Counted from the stretch's first letter, positions 33,812-42,043 are shown. The stretch is DNA of 64,000 nt from Streptomyces netropsis (GCF_014203545.1 NZ_JACHJG010000011.1:62001-126000), one strand, 5' to 3'. Program-made: numbers and translations. The notes: generated from the sequence alone by a model not told the origin.

Positions 33812-34606
33812 TCAGCCGACGAGGCCGACGACCCGCGTCCACCCGGCGCCCGCCCCGGCCACCGACACGGGGAAGCAGGCCACGGTGAATCCCGTCGCCG
33901 AGGGGAGCTCTGCCAGCTGGGCGAGCTTCTCGAGCTGGAGGTATTCCCGGGTGCGGCCGTAGAGGTGCGCGGGCCACAGGTACCCCCGGTCGCCGGTGCG
34001 GCGGTAGTCCTCGATCATCGACCGCATCGGCCGGTCCAGGCCCCATGCGTCGATTCCGATGACCCGCACTCCGTGCTCCACCAGGAAAGCCGTGCCCTCA
34101 CCGGTCAGACCGGGGTATTCGGTGAGGTACTTCGCCGATCCCCAGAGCGCGTCGGCTCCGGTCCACAGCAGAACGATGTCGCCGGCGCGCAGCTCGTGCC
34201 GTGCTTCCGCCAGTGCGCCGCGGAGATGGTCGACCGTGATGCCCTTGCCGGCGGGCACCTCCCGCAGGTCGAGGCGGACGCCGGGGCCGAAGCACCAGTC
34301 GAGCGGCACCTGGTCGATGCTTTTCGCCGGAAGCCCGCCGCTGAGCGGGCCGTAGTGCAAGGGGGCGTCCATATGGGTGCCGGTGTGCGTGGTGAGCGTG
34401 ACGGTTTCATTGGAAATGGCCATCCCGTCCGGGAAGTCTTCCGGCGCGAGTCCGAGGACGGTCGCCGCCTCCTCGTGGCCGAGCACCTCCACCGTCACCG
34501 GCGTGGCTTCACTGTCGGTGTCGCGGGTGGCCACACTGAGGTCGACGAAACGGGTCACTCCGCTTGCCTTCCCGTCAGCGAACAACGTCCGTTCGATGTT
34601 TCGCAT
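33812..34606 (-). CDS. Metal-dependent cyclase/hydrolase family protein (PF04199 type, OxyN-like)
   Basis: 264 aa of the kynurenine formamidase-like cyclase family. The metal motif HTGTHMDAPLHY (HxGTHxDxPxH) is intact at about residues 85-96. Members such as OxyN act in later ring closures of aromatic polyketides, while others are amidohydrolases. The cluster lacks an ActIV-like metallo-beta-lactamase cyclase, so this enzyme may supply the second or third ring closure. GGAGAGGAG precedes ATG 34606; two upstream ATGs (34624, 34648) lack such sites. It heads the operon with the biotin carrier protein. Confidence 0.82.
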   Translation of the reverse strand: MRNIERTLFADGKASGVTRFVDLSVATRDTDSEATPVTVEVLGHEEAATVLGLAPEDFPDGMAISNETVTLTTHTGTHMDAPLHYGPLSGGLPAKSIDQVPLDWCFGPGVRLDLREVPAGKGITVDHLRGALAEARHELRAGDIVLLWTGADALWGSAKYLTEYPGLTGEGTAFLVEHGVRVIGIDAWGLDRPMRSMIEDYRRTGDRGYLWPAHLYGRTREYLQLEKLAQLAELPSATGFTVACFPVSVAGAGAGWTRVVGLVG

Positions 34607-34646
34607 GACTTGTCTCCTCTCCATGCCGCCGCTTGGCCGCCCGGTC

Positions 34647-34678
34647 ATCGTTCACGGACGGGATCGAATAACGCTCGA
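34647..34678 (-). promoter_or_regulatory. SARP-type promoter of the cyclase-BCCP operon
   Basis: On the minus strand TCGAGCG-N4-TCGATCC (34678-34661) is followed by 8 bp and the -10-like AACGAT (34652-34647). A weak third repeat CCGGGTC lies 11 bp upstream. On the plus strand TCGAATA-N4-TCGAGAA (34664-34681) could serve the divergent flavin oxidase, but no -10 fits there. Confidence 0.6.
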
Positions 34679-34853
34679 GAACGACCCGGATCGCGGGAAG
34701 TGGAACGCGGTGAACCATTCGTCGCGACTGCTTGGAAAGCCTCTGGGCGTATGGAAGGATGCGTGCCGTTCGCACGCGACACGGGGTTCGGGGCGCCGTG
34801 CGCCGCCCGTGCCCGATCACAGGGGAAAGTGAACTACGGGGGGATCTATCACC

Positions 34854-36404
34854 ATGCCGGTCGAACGAGAAGACGTTTCGGCGGAAGCGCCGGAATTCGG
34901 TCCGGTGTCCATCGGTCCGGACGACCGTCGCTATCCGGAACTTGTTTCCGGATTCAATCGCCGATGGTCCGCCGCGCCTGAGTCCGTACGCATGGCCGGA
35001 AAATCCGAACATGTGTCACAGGCGGTCCAGGCGGCGGTCAGCACCGGAAAGCGGCTCTCCATCCGCAGTGGTGGGCATTCGTACGCCGACTTCACCTACA
35101 ACAAGGACGTCGAAGTCATCGTCGACCTGTCGATGATGAATGACATCTCCTACGACCCGCGCCGCAAGGCCTTCGCCATCGAGAGCGGTGCGCAGCTCGG
35201 GCACATCTACGAAACGCTTTTCCGCGGCTGGGGCGTGACCCTGCCCGGCGGGGTCTGCCCCGCGGTCGGTATCGGCGGCCATGCCACCGGCGGCGGCCAC
35301 GGCCTGCTGTCCCGGCAGTTCGGCAACGTCTGCGATCTCATCGAGGCCGTGGAGATCGTGGTCGCCGACCGTCCGAACAAGGTCCGCACGGTGATCGCCT
35401 CGCGGGAGGACACCGGCGACCTCAAGGACCTCTGGTGGGCGTGTTCCGGAGGGGGCGGCGGTAATTTCGGCGTCATCACGAAGTTCTGGTTCCGCAGCCG
35501 CGGGGCGACGGGCAGCCGCCCGGCCGCGCAACTCCCGCAGCCGCCGCGCGAGGTACTGATCAGCACGGCCTTCGCGCCCTGGCAGCAGATGGACGAGACC
35601 ACGTTCACCAACCTGCTGCGCAACCAGTGTCAGTGGTACGTGGAGAACAGCGACCCCGCCTCGCCGACCTCGGCGCTGTGCGGTCTGCTGTTCGTCCAGC
35701 ACGTGTCGAGCGGTGGGATCGGCATGCTCACCCAGGTGGACGCCTCCGCGCCGAACGCGGAGAAGATGCTCGAGGACTACCTCGGCGCGGTGACGGCCAA
35801 CACCGGCATCACCCCGTTCCCGTTCCGGCGGCTGCCCTGGATGGCGTCCACCGTGACGATCGACACCAGCAACCCCACGGTGATGACCAACGCGACCCTG
35901 CGCGGCGCCGTCAAGCACGCGTATCTGCGGCAGTCGTTCACCAAGGAGCAGTGCGCGGCCATCTACCAGCACATGACGCGCCCGGACTACGCGAACACCA
36001 GCCCCGGCACGGCGATGATCCAGCTCGGCGCGATGGCCGGCGGCAGGATGAACGCGCTCGCCCCCGGGGACACCGCGCTGCCCCAGCGCCGGTCGGCGCT
36101 CGTGGCGATGTTCGAGAACTTCTGGGTCGAGGCGGCCGAGGACGCCAAGCACCTCGGCTGGGTGCGTGACATCTACGGCCAGGTCTTCGCGTCGACCGGC
36201 GGCTACCCCGTGCCCGGCGACCGCTACGAGGGCTGCAACATCAACGCGCCCGACCTCGACATCACGAACCCGAAGTTCAACAAGTCCGGGGTTCCCTGGC
36301 ACACGTTCTACTTCGGCGACAACTACCGCCGACTGCAGCGGACGAAGGCCCGCTGGGACCCGAAGAACGTCTTCCGCCACTCGCTGTCGGTCACCGCTCA
36401 CTGA
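34854..36404 (+). CDS. Berberine-bridge-type FAD oxidase, probably bicovalently flavinylated
   Basis: 516 aa vanillyl-alcohol-oxidase/BBE-type flavoprotein. The FAD-binding PCMH domain has SIRSGGHSYADF with His75 (expected 8-alpha-histidyl attachment) and TLPGGVCPAVGIGGH with Cys135 (expected 6-S-cysteinyl attachment), the pair found in bicovalent members. The C-terminus has a BBE-type segment, FGDNYRRLQRTKARWDPKNV. Such enzymes oxidise alcohols or hemiacetals to ketones or lactones, or close rings oxidatively with oxygen as acceptor; EncM and GilR types are cluster precedents. No signal peptide, so it acts in the cytoplasm. It may share a divergent control region with the cyclase. Confidence 0.88.
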   Translation: MPVEREDVSAEAPEFGPVSIGPDDRRYPELVSGFNRRWSAAPESVRMAGKSEHVSQAVQAAVSTGKRLSIRSGGHSYADFTYNKDVEVIVDLSMMNDISYDPRRKAFAIESGAQLGHIYETLFRGWGVTLPGGVCPAVGIGGHATGGGHGLLSRQFGNVCDLIEAVEIVVADRPNKVRTVIASREDTGDLKDLWWACSGGGGGNFGVITKFWFRSRGATGSRPAAQLPQPPREVLISTAFAPWQQMDETTFTNLLRNQCQWYVENSDPASPTSALCGLLFVQHVSSGGIGMLTQVDASAPNAEKMLEDYLGAVTANTGITPFPFRRLPWMASTVTIDTSNPTVMTNATLRGAVKHAYLRQSFTKEQCAAIYQHMTRPDYANTSPGTAMIQLGAMAGGRMNALAPGDTALPQRRSALVAMFENFWVEAAEDAKHLGWVRDIYGQVFASTGGYPVPGDRYEGCNINAPDLDITNPKFNKSGVPWHTFYFGDNYRRLQRTKARWDPKNVFRHSLSVTAH

Positions 36405-36436
36405 CGCTCACCACCTGTCAGCGGCTCTCGCGTCGG

Positions 36437-36465
36437 GCGGGCCCGGGTGTGCACCCCGGGCCCGC
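36437..36465 (+). terminator. Terminator-like hairpin after the flavin oxidase
   Basis: Perfect 11-bp GC stem GCGGGCCCGGG/CCCGGGCCCGC with a 7-nt loop, 33 nt past the stop codon. Confidence 0.65.
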
Positions 36466-36514
36466 ACCCGTGTGTGCGTGTCGCCGGTCGCGGTCCTGGT
36501 TCCCCTACGCGACC

Positions 36515-36546
36515 TCGAGTGGTCTTCGAGCCGGTTGCAGCAGCTT
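36515..36546 (+). promoter_or_regulatory. SARP-type promoter of the aromatase/cyclase gene
   Basis: Direct heptamers TCGAGTG-N4-TCGAGCC (36515-36532), 8 bp, then the -10-like CAGCTT (36541-36546). The start codon begins 6 nt after the -10, so the mRNA is probably leaderless. Confidence 0.7.
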
Positions 36547-36552
36547 GGGGCC

Positions 36553-37509
36553 ATGGAAACCACCCATGAGCATCGCACCGAGCACACCCGGGTCGTCGCA
36601 GCGCCGCCTCGGGTGCTCTACGGCCTGGTGGCCGACGTGACCGTGTGGCCGGCTCTCTTCGGCCCCAGCGTCCACGTCCGCCATCTGGAGCGCTCCGAGC
36701 GCGCGGAGCGCTTCGAGCTGTGGGCGACCGTGAACGGAGAGGTCAGCAGCTGGGTGTCCCGGCGGACGCTGGACCCGGACCGGCTGCGGGTGACCTTCAG
36801 GCAAGAGGTGAGCCAGCCGCCGATCGCCTCGATGGGAGGGGAGTGGCTCTTCCGCGAGCTGCCCGGCGGCCACACCGAAGTGGTGCTGCGGCACTCCTTC
36901 TCGGCCGTCGACGACAGCCCCGAAACGGTGGCGCGGGTCAACGCGGCGCTGGACCGCAACAGCCCCGAGGAACTGGCCGCGCTGGGCCGCACAGCGGAAT
37001 GCGGCCACGCCCCCGAGGACATGGTCCTCACGTTCACCGACACCGTCGAGCTGTCCGGTGCCGCCGCCGACGCCTATGCCTTCGTGGCGCGGGCGGATCT
37101 GTGGGCCGATCGGCTGCCGCACGTCGACCGCGTCCGCCTCGCCGAGCCCGCTCCGGGCGTCCAGGACCTGGAGATGGACACGGTGACGGCGGACGGGGCG
37201 CGCCACACGACCCGGTCGGTGCGGGTGTGCCGGGCGCCGGAGTGGATCGCGTACAAGCAGTTGGTGCCGCCGAAGCTGCTCCTCGGCCACAGCGGACTGT
37301 GGACCTTCACGGAGGGGCCCGAGGGGGGCGAGGGGGCGGTCCTGACGTCCCGGCACACGGTCGTGATCGACCCGGACGCGGTGGCGGCGGTGCTCGGCGC
37401 GGGCCGGGACCTGGCCGACGCACGGAAGTTCGTACGCGAGGCGCTCGGCCGCAACAGCGCGACGACCATGGCGTACGCGGCAAAGTACGCGGCCCGCACC
37501 GAGGGGTAG
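36553..37509 (+). CDS. Didomain polyketide aromatase/cyclase (SRPBCC)
   Basis: 318 aa with two SRPBCC (START-like) helix-grip domains, residues ~1-150 and ~155-318. The N domain has HRTEHTRVVAAPPRVLYGLVADV, and the C domain MVLTFTDTVELSGAAADAYAF. This is the size and layout of didomain ARO/CYC proteins (ActVII type), which close and aromatise the first ring of C9-reduced chains. That fits the presence of an ActIII-like ketoreductase. A promoter element ends 6 nt before ATG 36553 and no Shine-Dalgarno is visible. It converges on the NTF2-like gene across a terminator hairpin. Confidence 0.92.
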   Translation: METTHEHRTEHTRVVAAPPRVLYGLVADVTVWPALFGPSVHVRHLERSERAERFELWATVNGEVSSWVSRRTLDPDRLRVTFRQEVSQPPIASMGGEWLFRELPGGHTEVVLRHSFSAVDDSPETVARVNAALDRNSPEELAALGRTAECGHAPEDMVLTFTDTVELSGAAADAYAFVARADLWADRLPHVDRVRLAEPAPGVQDLEMDTVTADGARHTTRSVRVCRAPEWIAYKQLVPPKLLLGHSGLWTFTEGPEGGEGAVLTSRHTVVIDPDAVAAVLGAGRDLADARKFVREALGRNSATTMAYAAKYAARTEG

Positions 37510-37518
37510 ATCCCGCTG

Positions 37519-37548
37519 CGCCCCGCCCGGAGCGGACCGGGCGGGGCG
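37519..37548. terminator. Bidirectional terminator between ARO/CYC and NTF2-like genes
   Basis: Perfect 12-bp stem CGCCCCGCCCGG/CCGGGCGGGGCG with a 6-nt loop, between converging stops. Confidence 0.8.
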
Positions 37549-37567
37549 GAGCTGACGGGAGGGACGC

Positions 37568-38011
37568 TCACGGCTCCAGCAGCAGCCGGTCCTGCCTGAC
37601 GTGCCGGGAGCGGTTCGACAGCACGCCGTCGGTGCGCACCAGCACATCGGTGACCACACAGACGGGGCCCGGCTGCGGCTCGCTGCCGGGCCTGGTGTTG
37701 ATCACATAGGCGTAGTAGGTCGCGCGCAGCGATCCGTCCTCCTGCGGATCGAGGACGATCATGTTGAACCAGTGCCTGCGGACGACGGGGTCGTCGTCGA
37801 ACCGCCGGTGGAACCGCACCAGCTCGGCCACGATGCCCGGTCGGGTCCGGGCCAGCTGGCCCGGTGAGTGACTGAACTCGCCGTCCTCGGTGAACGTGGC
37901 CGCGAACGCCTCGAAGTCACGACGGTCCATCAGCTGCATCTGCCGGGCGTAGAAATGCTGGACCTCGGCGTAGAGCGAGGTGACGTCGGTGCGGGTGTCG
38001 ATCGCTGTCAT
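37568..38011 (-). CDS. SnoaL/NTF2-fold protein (ActVI-ORFA-like)
   Basis: 147 aa NTF2-like domain. Typical features are the N-terminal helices (EVQHFYARQMQLMDRRDFEAF), the pocket loop TEDGEFSHSPGQL, and C-terminal strands (VCVVTDVLVRTDGVLSNRSRH). It resembles the ActVI-ORFA group, which assists stereochemistry or chain processing in benzoisochromanequinone pathways, though a hydroxylase accessory role is equally possible. GGAGG is followed by ATG 38011. It has its own SARP-type promoter at 38046-38088, facing the ketoreductase promoter. Confidence 0.8.
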   Translation of the reverse strand: MTAIDTRTDVTSLYAEVQHFYARQMQLMDRRDFEAFAATFTEDGEFSHSPGQLARTRPGIVAELVRFHRRFDDDPVVRRHWFNMIVLDPQEDGSLRATYYAYVINTRPGSEPQPGPVCVVTDVLVRTDGVLSNRSRHVRQDRLLLEP

Positions 38012-38045
38012 GGGGATCCTCCGGGAGACGGCAGCAACTGCCGTC

Positions 38046-38088
38046 ACCGTGGCCGCGCCGGATCGCGGTTGGCTCGAGGATCGGCCGG
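38046..38088 (-). promoter_or_regulatory. SARP-type promoter of the NTF2-like gene
   Basis: On the minus strand CCGGCCG-N4-TCGAGCC-N4-GCGATCC (38088-38060), then 8 bp, then the -10-like CACGGT (38051-38046). The outer repeats are degenerate, but spacing matches the other sites exactly. Confidence 0.5.
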
Positions 38089-38150
38089 ACCGGCGCGGGC
38101 GGAGGACGTGCGGGCCGGGGAGGGCGGAGGGCGCGCGGAGCGACGCCGGA

Positions 38151-38193
38151 TCAAGGCTCGTCCGAGCGAGCTTCGAGTGGGCCCGGCCACGCT
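38151..38193 (+). promoter_or_regulatory. SARP-type promoter of the ketoreductase operon
   Basis: TCAAGGC-N4-CCGAGCG-N4-TCGAGTG (38151-38179), 8 bp, then the -10-like CACGCT (38188-38193). The -10 differs by one base from that of the KSalpha promoter (GACGCT). About 40 nt of leader with a GGGAGGA ribosome site follow. Confidence 0.7.
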
Positions 38194-38236
38194 GACGCCC
38201 ATTGCCTGTGCTGCGGCGTGAGTGGGAGGAACGGAA

Positions 38237-39022
38237 ATGGCACGAACCGACAGGCCGGTCGCGATCGTCACCGGTGCCACCAGCGGAATGGGCCTGGTCA
38301 TCACCGAGCGGCTGGCTCAGCAGGGTCTTCGGGTCTATGTGTGCGCGCGGGGGGAGGGCGTCCTCGCCGAGAGCGTCAAATCGCTCCAGAACAGGGGCTT
38401 CGACGTGGACGGAAGCCCCTGTGACGTCTCCTCGCCCGACCAGGTGCGGCAGTTCGTCCAGGCGGCCGTCGACCGGTTCGGCTCCGTCGACATCCTGGTC
38501 AACAACGCCGGGCGCAGCGGGGGCGGCGCCACCGCCGATATCCCCGACGAGCTGTGGTTCGACGTCATCAACACCAATCTCAACAGCGTGTTCCTGATGA
38601 CCAAGGCCGTGCTCACCACCGGCGGGCTGCGGGAGAAGGACTGGGGGCGCATCATCAACATCGCCTCGACGGGCGGAAAGCAGGGCGTGGTCCACGCCGC
38701 TCCCTATTCGGCGTCCAAGCACGGTGTCGTGGGCTTCACCAAGGCGCTCGGGCTGGAGCTGGCGCCGACGGGCATCACGGTGAACGCGGTGTGCCCCGGC
38801 TTCGTCGAGACCCCCATGGCGGAGCGCGTCCGTGCGCACTACGCCGAGATCTGGGGCGTCTCCACCGACGAGGCGTTCGACCGGATCACGACCCGGGTGC
38901 CGATCCACCGCTACGTGGAGTCGGACGAGGTCGCGGCCATGGTGGAGTACCTGATCAGCGACCGGGCCGGCGCGGTGACGGCGCAGGCACTGAACGTGTG
39001 CGGGGGCCTCGGAAATTACTAG
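38237..39022 (+). CDS. ActIII-like C9 ketoreductase of a type II PKS
   Basis: 261 aa SDR, the same length as ActIII. NADPH motif TGATSGMG; catalytic Asn114, Ser144, Tyr157 and Lys161 (NTN, ASTGGKQG, PYSASKHG) at the same residue numbers as ActIII. The SGG at 94-96 occupies the place of the PGG motif linked to stereochemistry in ActIII. It reduces the C9 carbonyl of the nascent polyketide, which steers first-ring closure. GGGAGGA precedes ATG 38237. It forms an operon with the following SDR. Confidence 0.95.
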   Translation: MARTDRPVAIVTGATSGMGLVITERLAQQGLRVYVCARGEGVLAESVKSLQNRGFDVDGSPCDVSSPDQVRQFVQAAVDRFGSVDILVNNAGRSGGGATADIPDELWFDVINTNLNSVFLMTKAVLTTGGLREKDWGRIINIASTGGKQGVVHAAPYSASKHGVVGFTKALGLELAPTGITVNAVCPGFVETPMAERVRAHYAEIWGVSTDEAFDRITTRVPIHRYVESDEVAAMVEYLISDRAGAVTAQALNVCGGLGNY

Positions 39023-39070
39023 GCTGACCACCAGAACCGACCGGGACCACCCACTGCGGAAGGCTTCACG

Positions 39071-39838
39071 ATGACCGACGGACAGCACCACGGCGAGGTA
39101 GCGCTGGTGACCGGAGCCAACAAGGGCATCGGCAAGCACATCGCCCGACGCCTGGCCGGTGAGGGAATGACCGTCTACCTCGGCGCCCGTGACGAACGGC
39201 GCGGTCGCGAGACGGCGCGTGAACTCACCGAAGAGGGACTGGATGTTCGATTCCTCCAGCTCGATGTGACCGACCAGGAGCAGGTCGACGCTGCCGCCCA
39301 GCGGATCGAGACGGAATCCGGACGGCTCGACGTCCTCGTCAACAACGCCGGGGTGGTCGTCGAATGGGGGGTCACGGTGCCGGAGGTCACCAGGGAACAC
39401 ATGCGTACGGCCTTCGAGGTCAATGTCTTCGGCACCGTCGCCGTGACGCAGGCCTGTATCCCGCTGCTGCGCAAGTCGGGCGCGGGCCGTGTGGTGAACA
39501 TGTCCAGCCCGCTCGGGTCGCTCAGCCTGCTCAGCGACCCGGACCATCCGATCTCCACCCGCAACCTGCTGCCCTACAGCTCCTCCAAGGCCGCGCTCAA
39601 CGCCATCACCATCGTCTATGCCAACGCCTTGCGCGAGGCCGGCATCCGGGTCAACGTGGCCAACCCCGGGCTGGTCGCCACCGATCTCAACGCCGACTCC
39701 CCCTTCAGCCGGGGGACCCGCACCCCCGAGGAGGGCGCGGAAGTGCCCGTGCGCCTCGCCCTCATGGGTGCTGACGGTCCGACGGGAAGCTTCCGCGGCA
39801 GCATGGACGGCTCGGTGGACGAGACGGTGCCGTGGTGA
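39071..39838 (+). CDS. Short-chain dehydrogenase, carbonyl-reductase type
   Basis: 255 aa SDR. NADPH loop VTGANKGIGKHIAR; catalytic Ser in NMSSPLGSLS and the YxxxK pair in YSSSKAALN. The start region ALVTGANKGIG is that of carbonyl reductase-like SDRs that reduce ketones or quinones. GGAAGG precedes ATG 39071, and it follows the ketoreductase by 48 nt. It would act late, on an exposed ketone of the cyclised product, or could be a detoxifying reductase. A perfect palindrome downstream suggests this is the right end of the SARP-driven operon. Confidence 0.85.
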   Translation: MTDGQHHGEVALVTGANKGIGKHIARRLAGEGMTVYLGARDERRGRETARELTEEGLDVRFLQLDVTDQEQVDAAAQRIETESGRLDVLVNNAGVVVEWGVTVPEVTREHMRTAFEVNVFGTVAVTQACIPLLRKSGAGRVVNMSSPLGSLSLLSDPDHPISTRNLLPYSSSKAALNAITIVYANALREAGIRVNVANPGLVATDLNADSPFSRGTRTPEEGAEVPVRLALMGADGPTGSFRGSMDGSVDETVPW

Positions 39839-39889
39839 GTGCCACATGTGGCGCCCCGTGAAGGGCCACTTGGGGGCCCGCCCGTAGAG

Positions 39890-39917
39890 GTCACAGGCCG
39901 ACGCGTCGGCCTGTGAC
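39890..39917 (+). terminator. 28-bp perfect palindrome after the second SDR
   Basis: Self-complementary over 28 bp with centre CGCG, about 50 nt after the SDR stop; it would form a long hairpin in RNA. A 12-bp perfect palindrome, GCCACATGTGGC, precedes it at 39841-39852. Probably a terminator closing the polyketide cluster. Confidence 0.65.
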
Positions 39918-40107
39918 ATGGGCAACAGGCCACACAACATCATCGGGGCGATATGGCAGTATCTGGTCCACACGTGCCGGAAATTGTCTGTGGATGAACG
40001 AGCGGGGCCAACACCGCAGTTGAGGGACCGGATCGGCCGGCAGTGAGCCCGGCCGACGGCCGGCCGCGAGGCAGTCGGGCGGGGGCTCCGTCGAGAAGGA
40101 TGCCACT

Positions 40108-40965
40108 GTGCCCCAGAGGAAATTGCTCGCCGTCAGTGATCTGCATGTGGCGTACCAGGAAAACCGCGCCATCATCGAATCGCTGCGCCCGCAGTCGGAC
40201 GACGACTGGCTCATCCTGGCGGGAGACGTCGCCGAGCTGTACGCGGACATCGAATGGGCGCTGCGGCTGCTCAGCGGCCGCTTCGCCAAAGTGATCTGGG
40301 CGCCGGGCAATCACGAGCTGTGGACCCACCCCAAGGACCCCGTCGACCTGCGGGGCGAGAGCCGCTATCTGCACCTGGTGGAGCTGTGCCGATCCCTCGG
40401 TGTCTCCACGCCCGAGGACCCCTATCCGGTGTGGCAGGACGAGGACGGCCCGGTGACGGTCGCCCCGCTCTTCGTGCTCTACGACTACACGTTCCGGGCC
40501 CCCGGCGCGACCACGAAAGAGGAGTCGCTGCGCATCGCCTACGACTCGGGCATCGTCTGCACGGACGAGCACTTCCTGCACCCCGACCCCTACCCGGGGC
40601 GGGACGCCTGGTGCCGGGCCCGGGTGGCCGAGACCGAGCGCCGTCTCGCGGCCGTGGATCCGACGCACCGCACCGTCCTCGTCAACCACTTCCCGCTGAC
40701 CCGCGAGCCCACCAGGATCCTGCGCTATCCCGAATTCGCCCAGTGGTGCGGCACGGAGCTGACGGCCGACTGGCATGTGCGGTTCCGCGCCACCACCGTC
40801 GTCTACGGACACCTCCACATCCCGAGGGTGACGTGGAGCGACGGGGTGCGGTTCGAGGAGGTCTCGATCGGCTATCCGCGCGAATGGCGCACCCGCACGC
40901 CGCGCGATCCGCTGCGGCAGATCCTGCCGCAGCGCACCGCGGTCGGTGTGGGGGGAGCGCGGTGA
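40108..40965 (+). CDS. Calcineurin-like metallophosphoesterase
   Basis: 285 aa. All metal-binding blocks are present: SDLHVAY, AGDVAELY, APGNHELW, and VYGHLHIP. The substrate is unknown; family members hydrolyse phosphomono- or diesters with two divalent metals. The GTG start at 40108 follows GAGAAGGA. Its stop overlaps the phosphopantetheinyl transferase start (GTGA). I recall this gene pair as common in Streptomyces, which suggests a shared process, such as CoA or carrier-protein metabolism; that link is inferred. Confidence 0.88.
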   Translation: MPQRKLLAVSDLHVAYQENRAIIESLRPQSDDDWLILAGDVAELYADIEWALRLLSGRFAKVIWAPGNHELWTHPKDPVDLRGESRYLHLVELCRSLGVSTPEDPYPVWQDEDGPVTVAPLFVLYDYTFRAPGATTKEESLRIAYDSGIVCTDEHFLHPDPYPGRDAWCRARVAETERRLAAVDPTHRTVLVNHFPLTREPTRILRYPEFAQWCGTELTADWHVRFRATTVVYGHLHIPRVTWSDGVRFEEVSIGYPREWRTRTPRDPLRQILPQRTAVGVGGAR

Positions 40966-41627
40966 TCGAGGAGATACTGCCCGCCGCCGTGGTCGGTGTG
41001 GAGACCTTCGCCGACCTGCCGGACGACGAGAGGGGCCTCTTCCCGGAGGAGGAGGCGGTCGTGGCCAGGGCGGTACCGAAGCGGCGGCGCGAGTTCGCCG
41101 CCGTACGGTCGTGTGCCCGGCGCGCGCTCGGCCGGTTCGGACTGGCACCCGTGCCCTTGATCCCCACCCCGCGCGGCGCGCCGCAGTGGCCCGAGGGGAT
41201 GGTCGGCAGCATGACGCACTGCGACGGCTACCGGGCGGCGGCCGTGGCCAGAGCGGGCGACGCGGCCTCGATCGGCATCGACGCCGAGCCCGACGGGCCG
41301 CTGCCGGAAGGCGTTCTCGACATCATCGCGCTGCCGAGCGAACTCCGGTGGATCCACGCCCGCGCCGCCGCCGGCCCCGGGGTGCACTGGGACCGGCTGC
41401 TGTTCAGCATGAAGGAGAGCGTGTTCAAGACGTGGTACCCGCTGACCGGCCGGGAGTTGGACTTCTCGGAGGCGGAGATCGACGTCGACCCGGACGCGCG
41501 CACCTTCTCGGCCCGTCTGCTGGTGCCCGGCCCCGTGGTGGCCGGGCGCCGCATGGACGGCTTCTCGGGCCGCTGGACGGCCGGTGCCGGGTTGGTCGTG
41601 ACGGCCATCGTGCTGCCGGGTAGCTGA
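40962..41627 (+). CDS. Sfp/EntD-type 4'-phosphopantetheinyl transferase
   Basis: 221 aa. It moves phosphopantetheine from CoA to the serine of carrier proteins. The family motifs are SMTHCDGYRAAAVA, IGIDAEPDGPLP (metal-binding Asp and Glu), and LFSMKESVFKTWYPL (KExxxK). It is a natural candidate to activate the cluster's ACP, though it lies 1.1 kb outside the SARP-controlled genes and pairs with a metallophosphoesterase as in other streptomycetes. Start is GTG 40962, overlapping the previous stop. Confidence 0.9.
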   Translation: MIEEILPAAVVGVETFADLPDDERGLFPEEEAVVARAVPKRRREFAAVRSCARRALGRFGLAPVPLIPTPRGAPQWPEGMVGSMTHCDGYRAAAVARAGDAASIGIDAEPDGPLPEGVLDIIALPSELRWIHARAAAGPGVHWDRLLFSMKESVFKTWYPLTGRELDFSEAEIDVDPDARTFSARLLVPGPVVAGRRMDGFSGRWTAGAGLVVTAIVLPGS

Positions 41628-41654
41628 ATCGGGAGGCGGGCCTCGTCGATCGAG

Positions 41655-41704
41655 TGTCAAGAAAAAGTTGACAGAGGGTGTGGCGTCAAGGAAACATTGA
41701 CGCC
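41655..41704. promoter_or_regulatory. Twin operator sites with overlapping promoter
   Basis: Two inverted repeats share the pattern GTCAA-N7-TTGAC: TGTCAA-N7-TTGACA at 41655-41673 and GGCGTCAA-N7-TTGACGCC at 41682-41704. Their centres are 29 bp apart. The TTGACA of the first could be a -35 with AAACAT (41692-41697) as -10, 18 bp away, and transcription would begin at the ATG at 41705. A protein on these sites would block the promoter. Confidence 0.6.
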
Positions 41705-42043
41705 ATGATCAATTCGACGCGGCCCGCGTCCGCTTCCAAGCCTGCTGCCGCCGCCCTCATCCCCGCCGTGCTCGGCACCCTCACCGTTGTCGTCTGCCTC
41801 ATCAGCGTGGCGGTGACGTCCGCCGACGATCTCGGCAACGGCCCCTTCGCCGTCCTCCTCGGAGCCCAACTCCTCCTGGTCGCCGCCATGGGGACGCTCG
41901 CCGGCGCGATGCGGATGCAGGCGGTCGCCGACGCGGCGGGAGCCGAGGAAGCGCGCATGCGGCGGGACCAGGAGACGTTGGACGCGCTCGAACCGCTGCG
42001 GTCGGCCGACCATGCGGAGCTCCGCACCGACGAGCGCCGATGA
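41705..42043 (+). CDS. Small two-helix membrane protein of unknown function
   Basis: 112 aa. There are two hydrophobic segments, roughly residues 18-38 (AVLGTLTVVVCLISVAV) and 48-68 (FAVLLGAQLLLVAAMGTLAGA), followed by a charged cytoplasmic-type tail. The ATG directly abuts an operator half-site and has no Shine-Dalgarno, so the mRNA is probably leaderless. It overlaps the HTH gene by ATGA. A membrane protein co-translated with a putative DNA-binding protein suggests a sensor/regulator couple; function is unknown. Confidence 0.65.
   Translation: MINSTRPASASKPAAAALIPAVLGTLTVVVCLISVAVTSADDLGNGPFAVLLGAQLLLVAAMGTLAGAMRMQAVADAAGAEEARMRRDQETLDALEPLRSADHAELRTDERR

Noticed and set aside
34664..34706. 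Plus-strand SARP promoter for the flavin oxidase
   Set aside because: The heptamers TCGAATA and TCGAGAA are spaced correctly, but no -10 hexamer fits 8 bp behind a repeat. Kept only as a possibility in the cyclase promoter entry.
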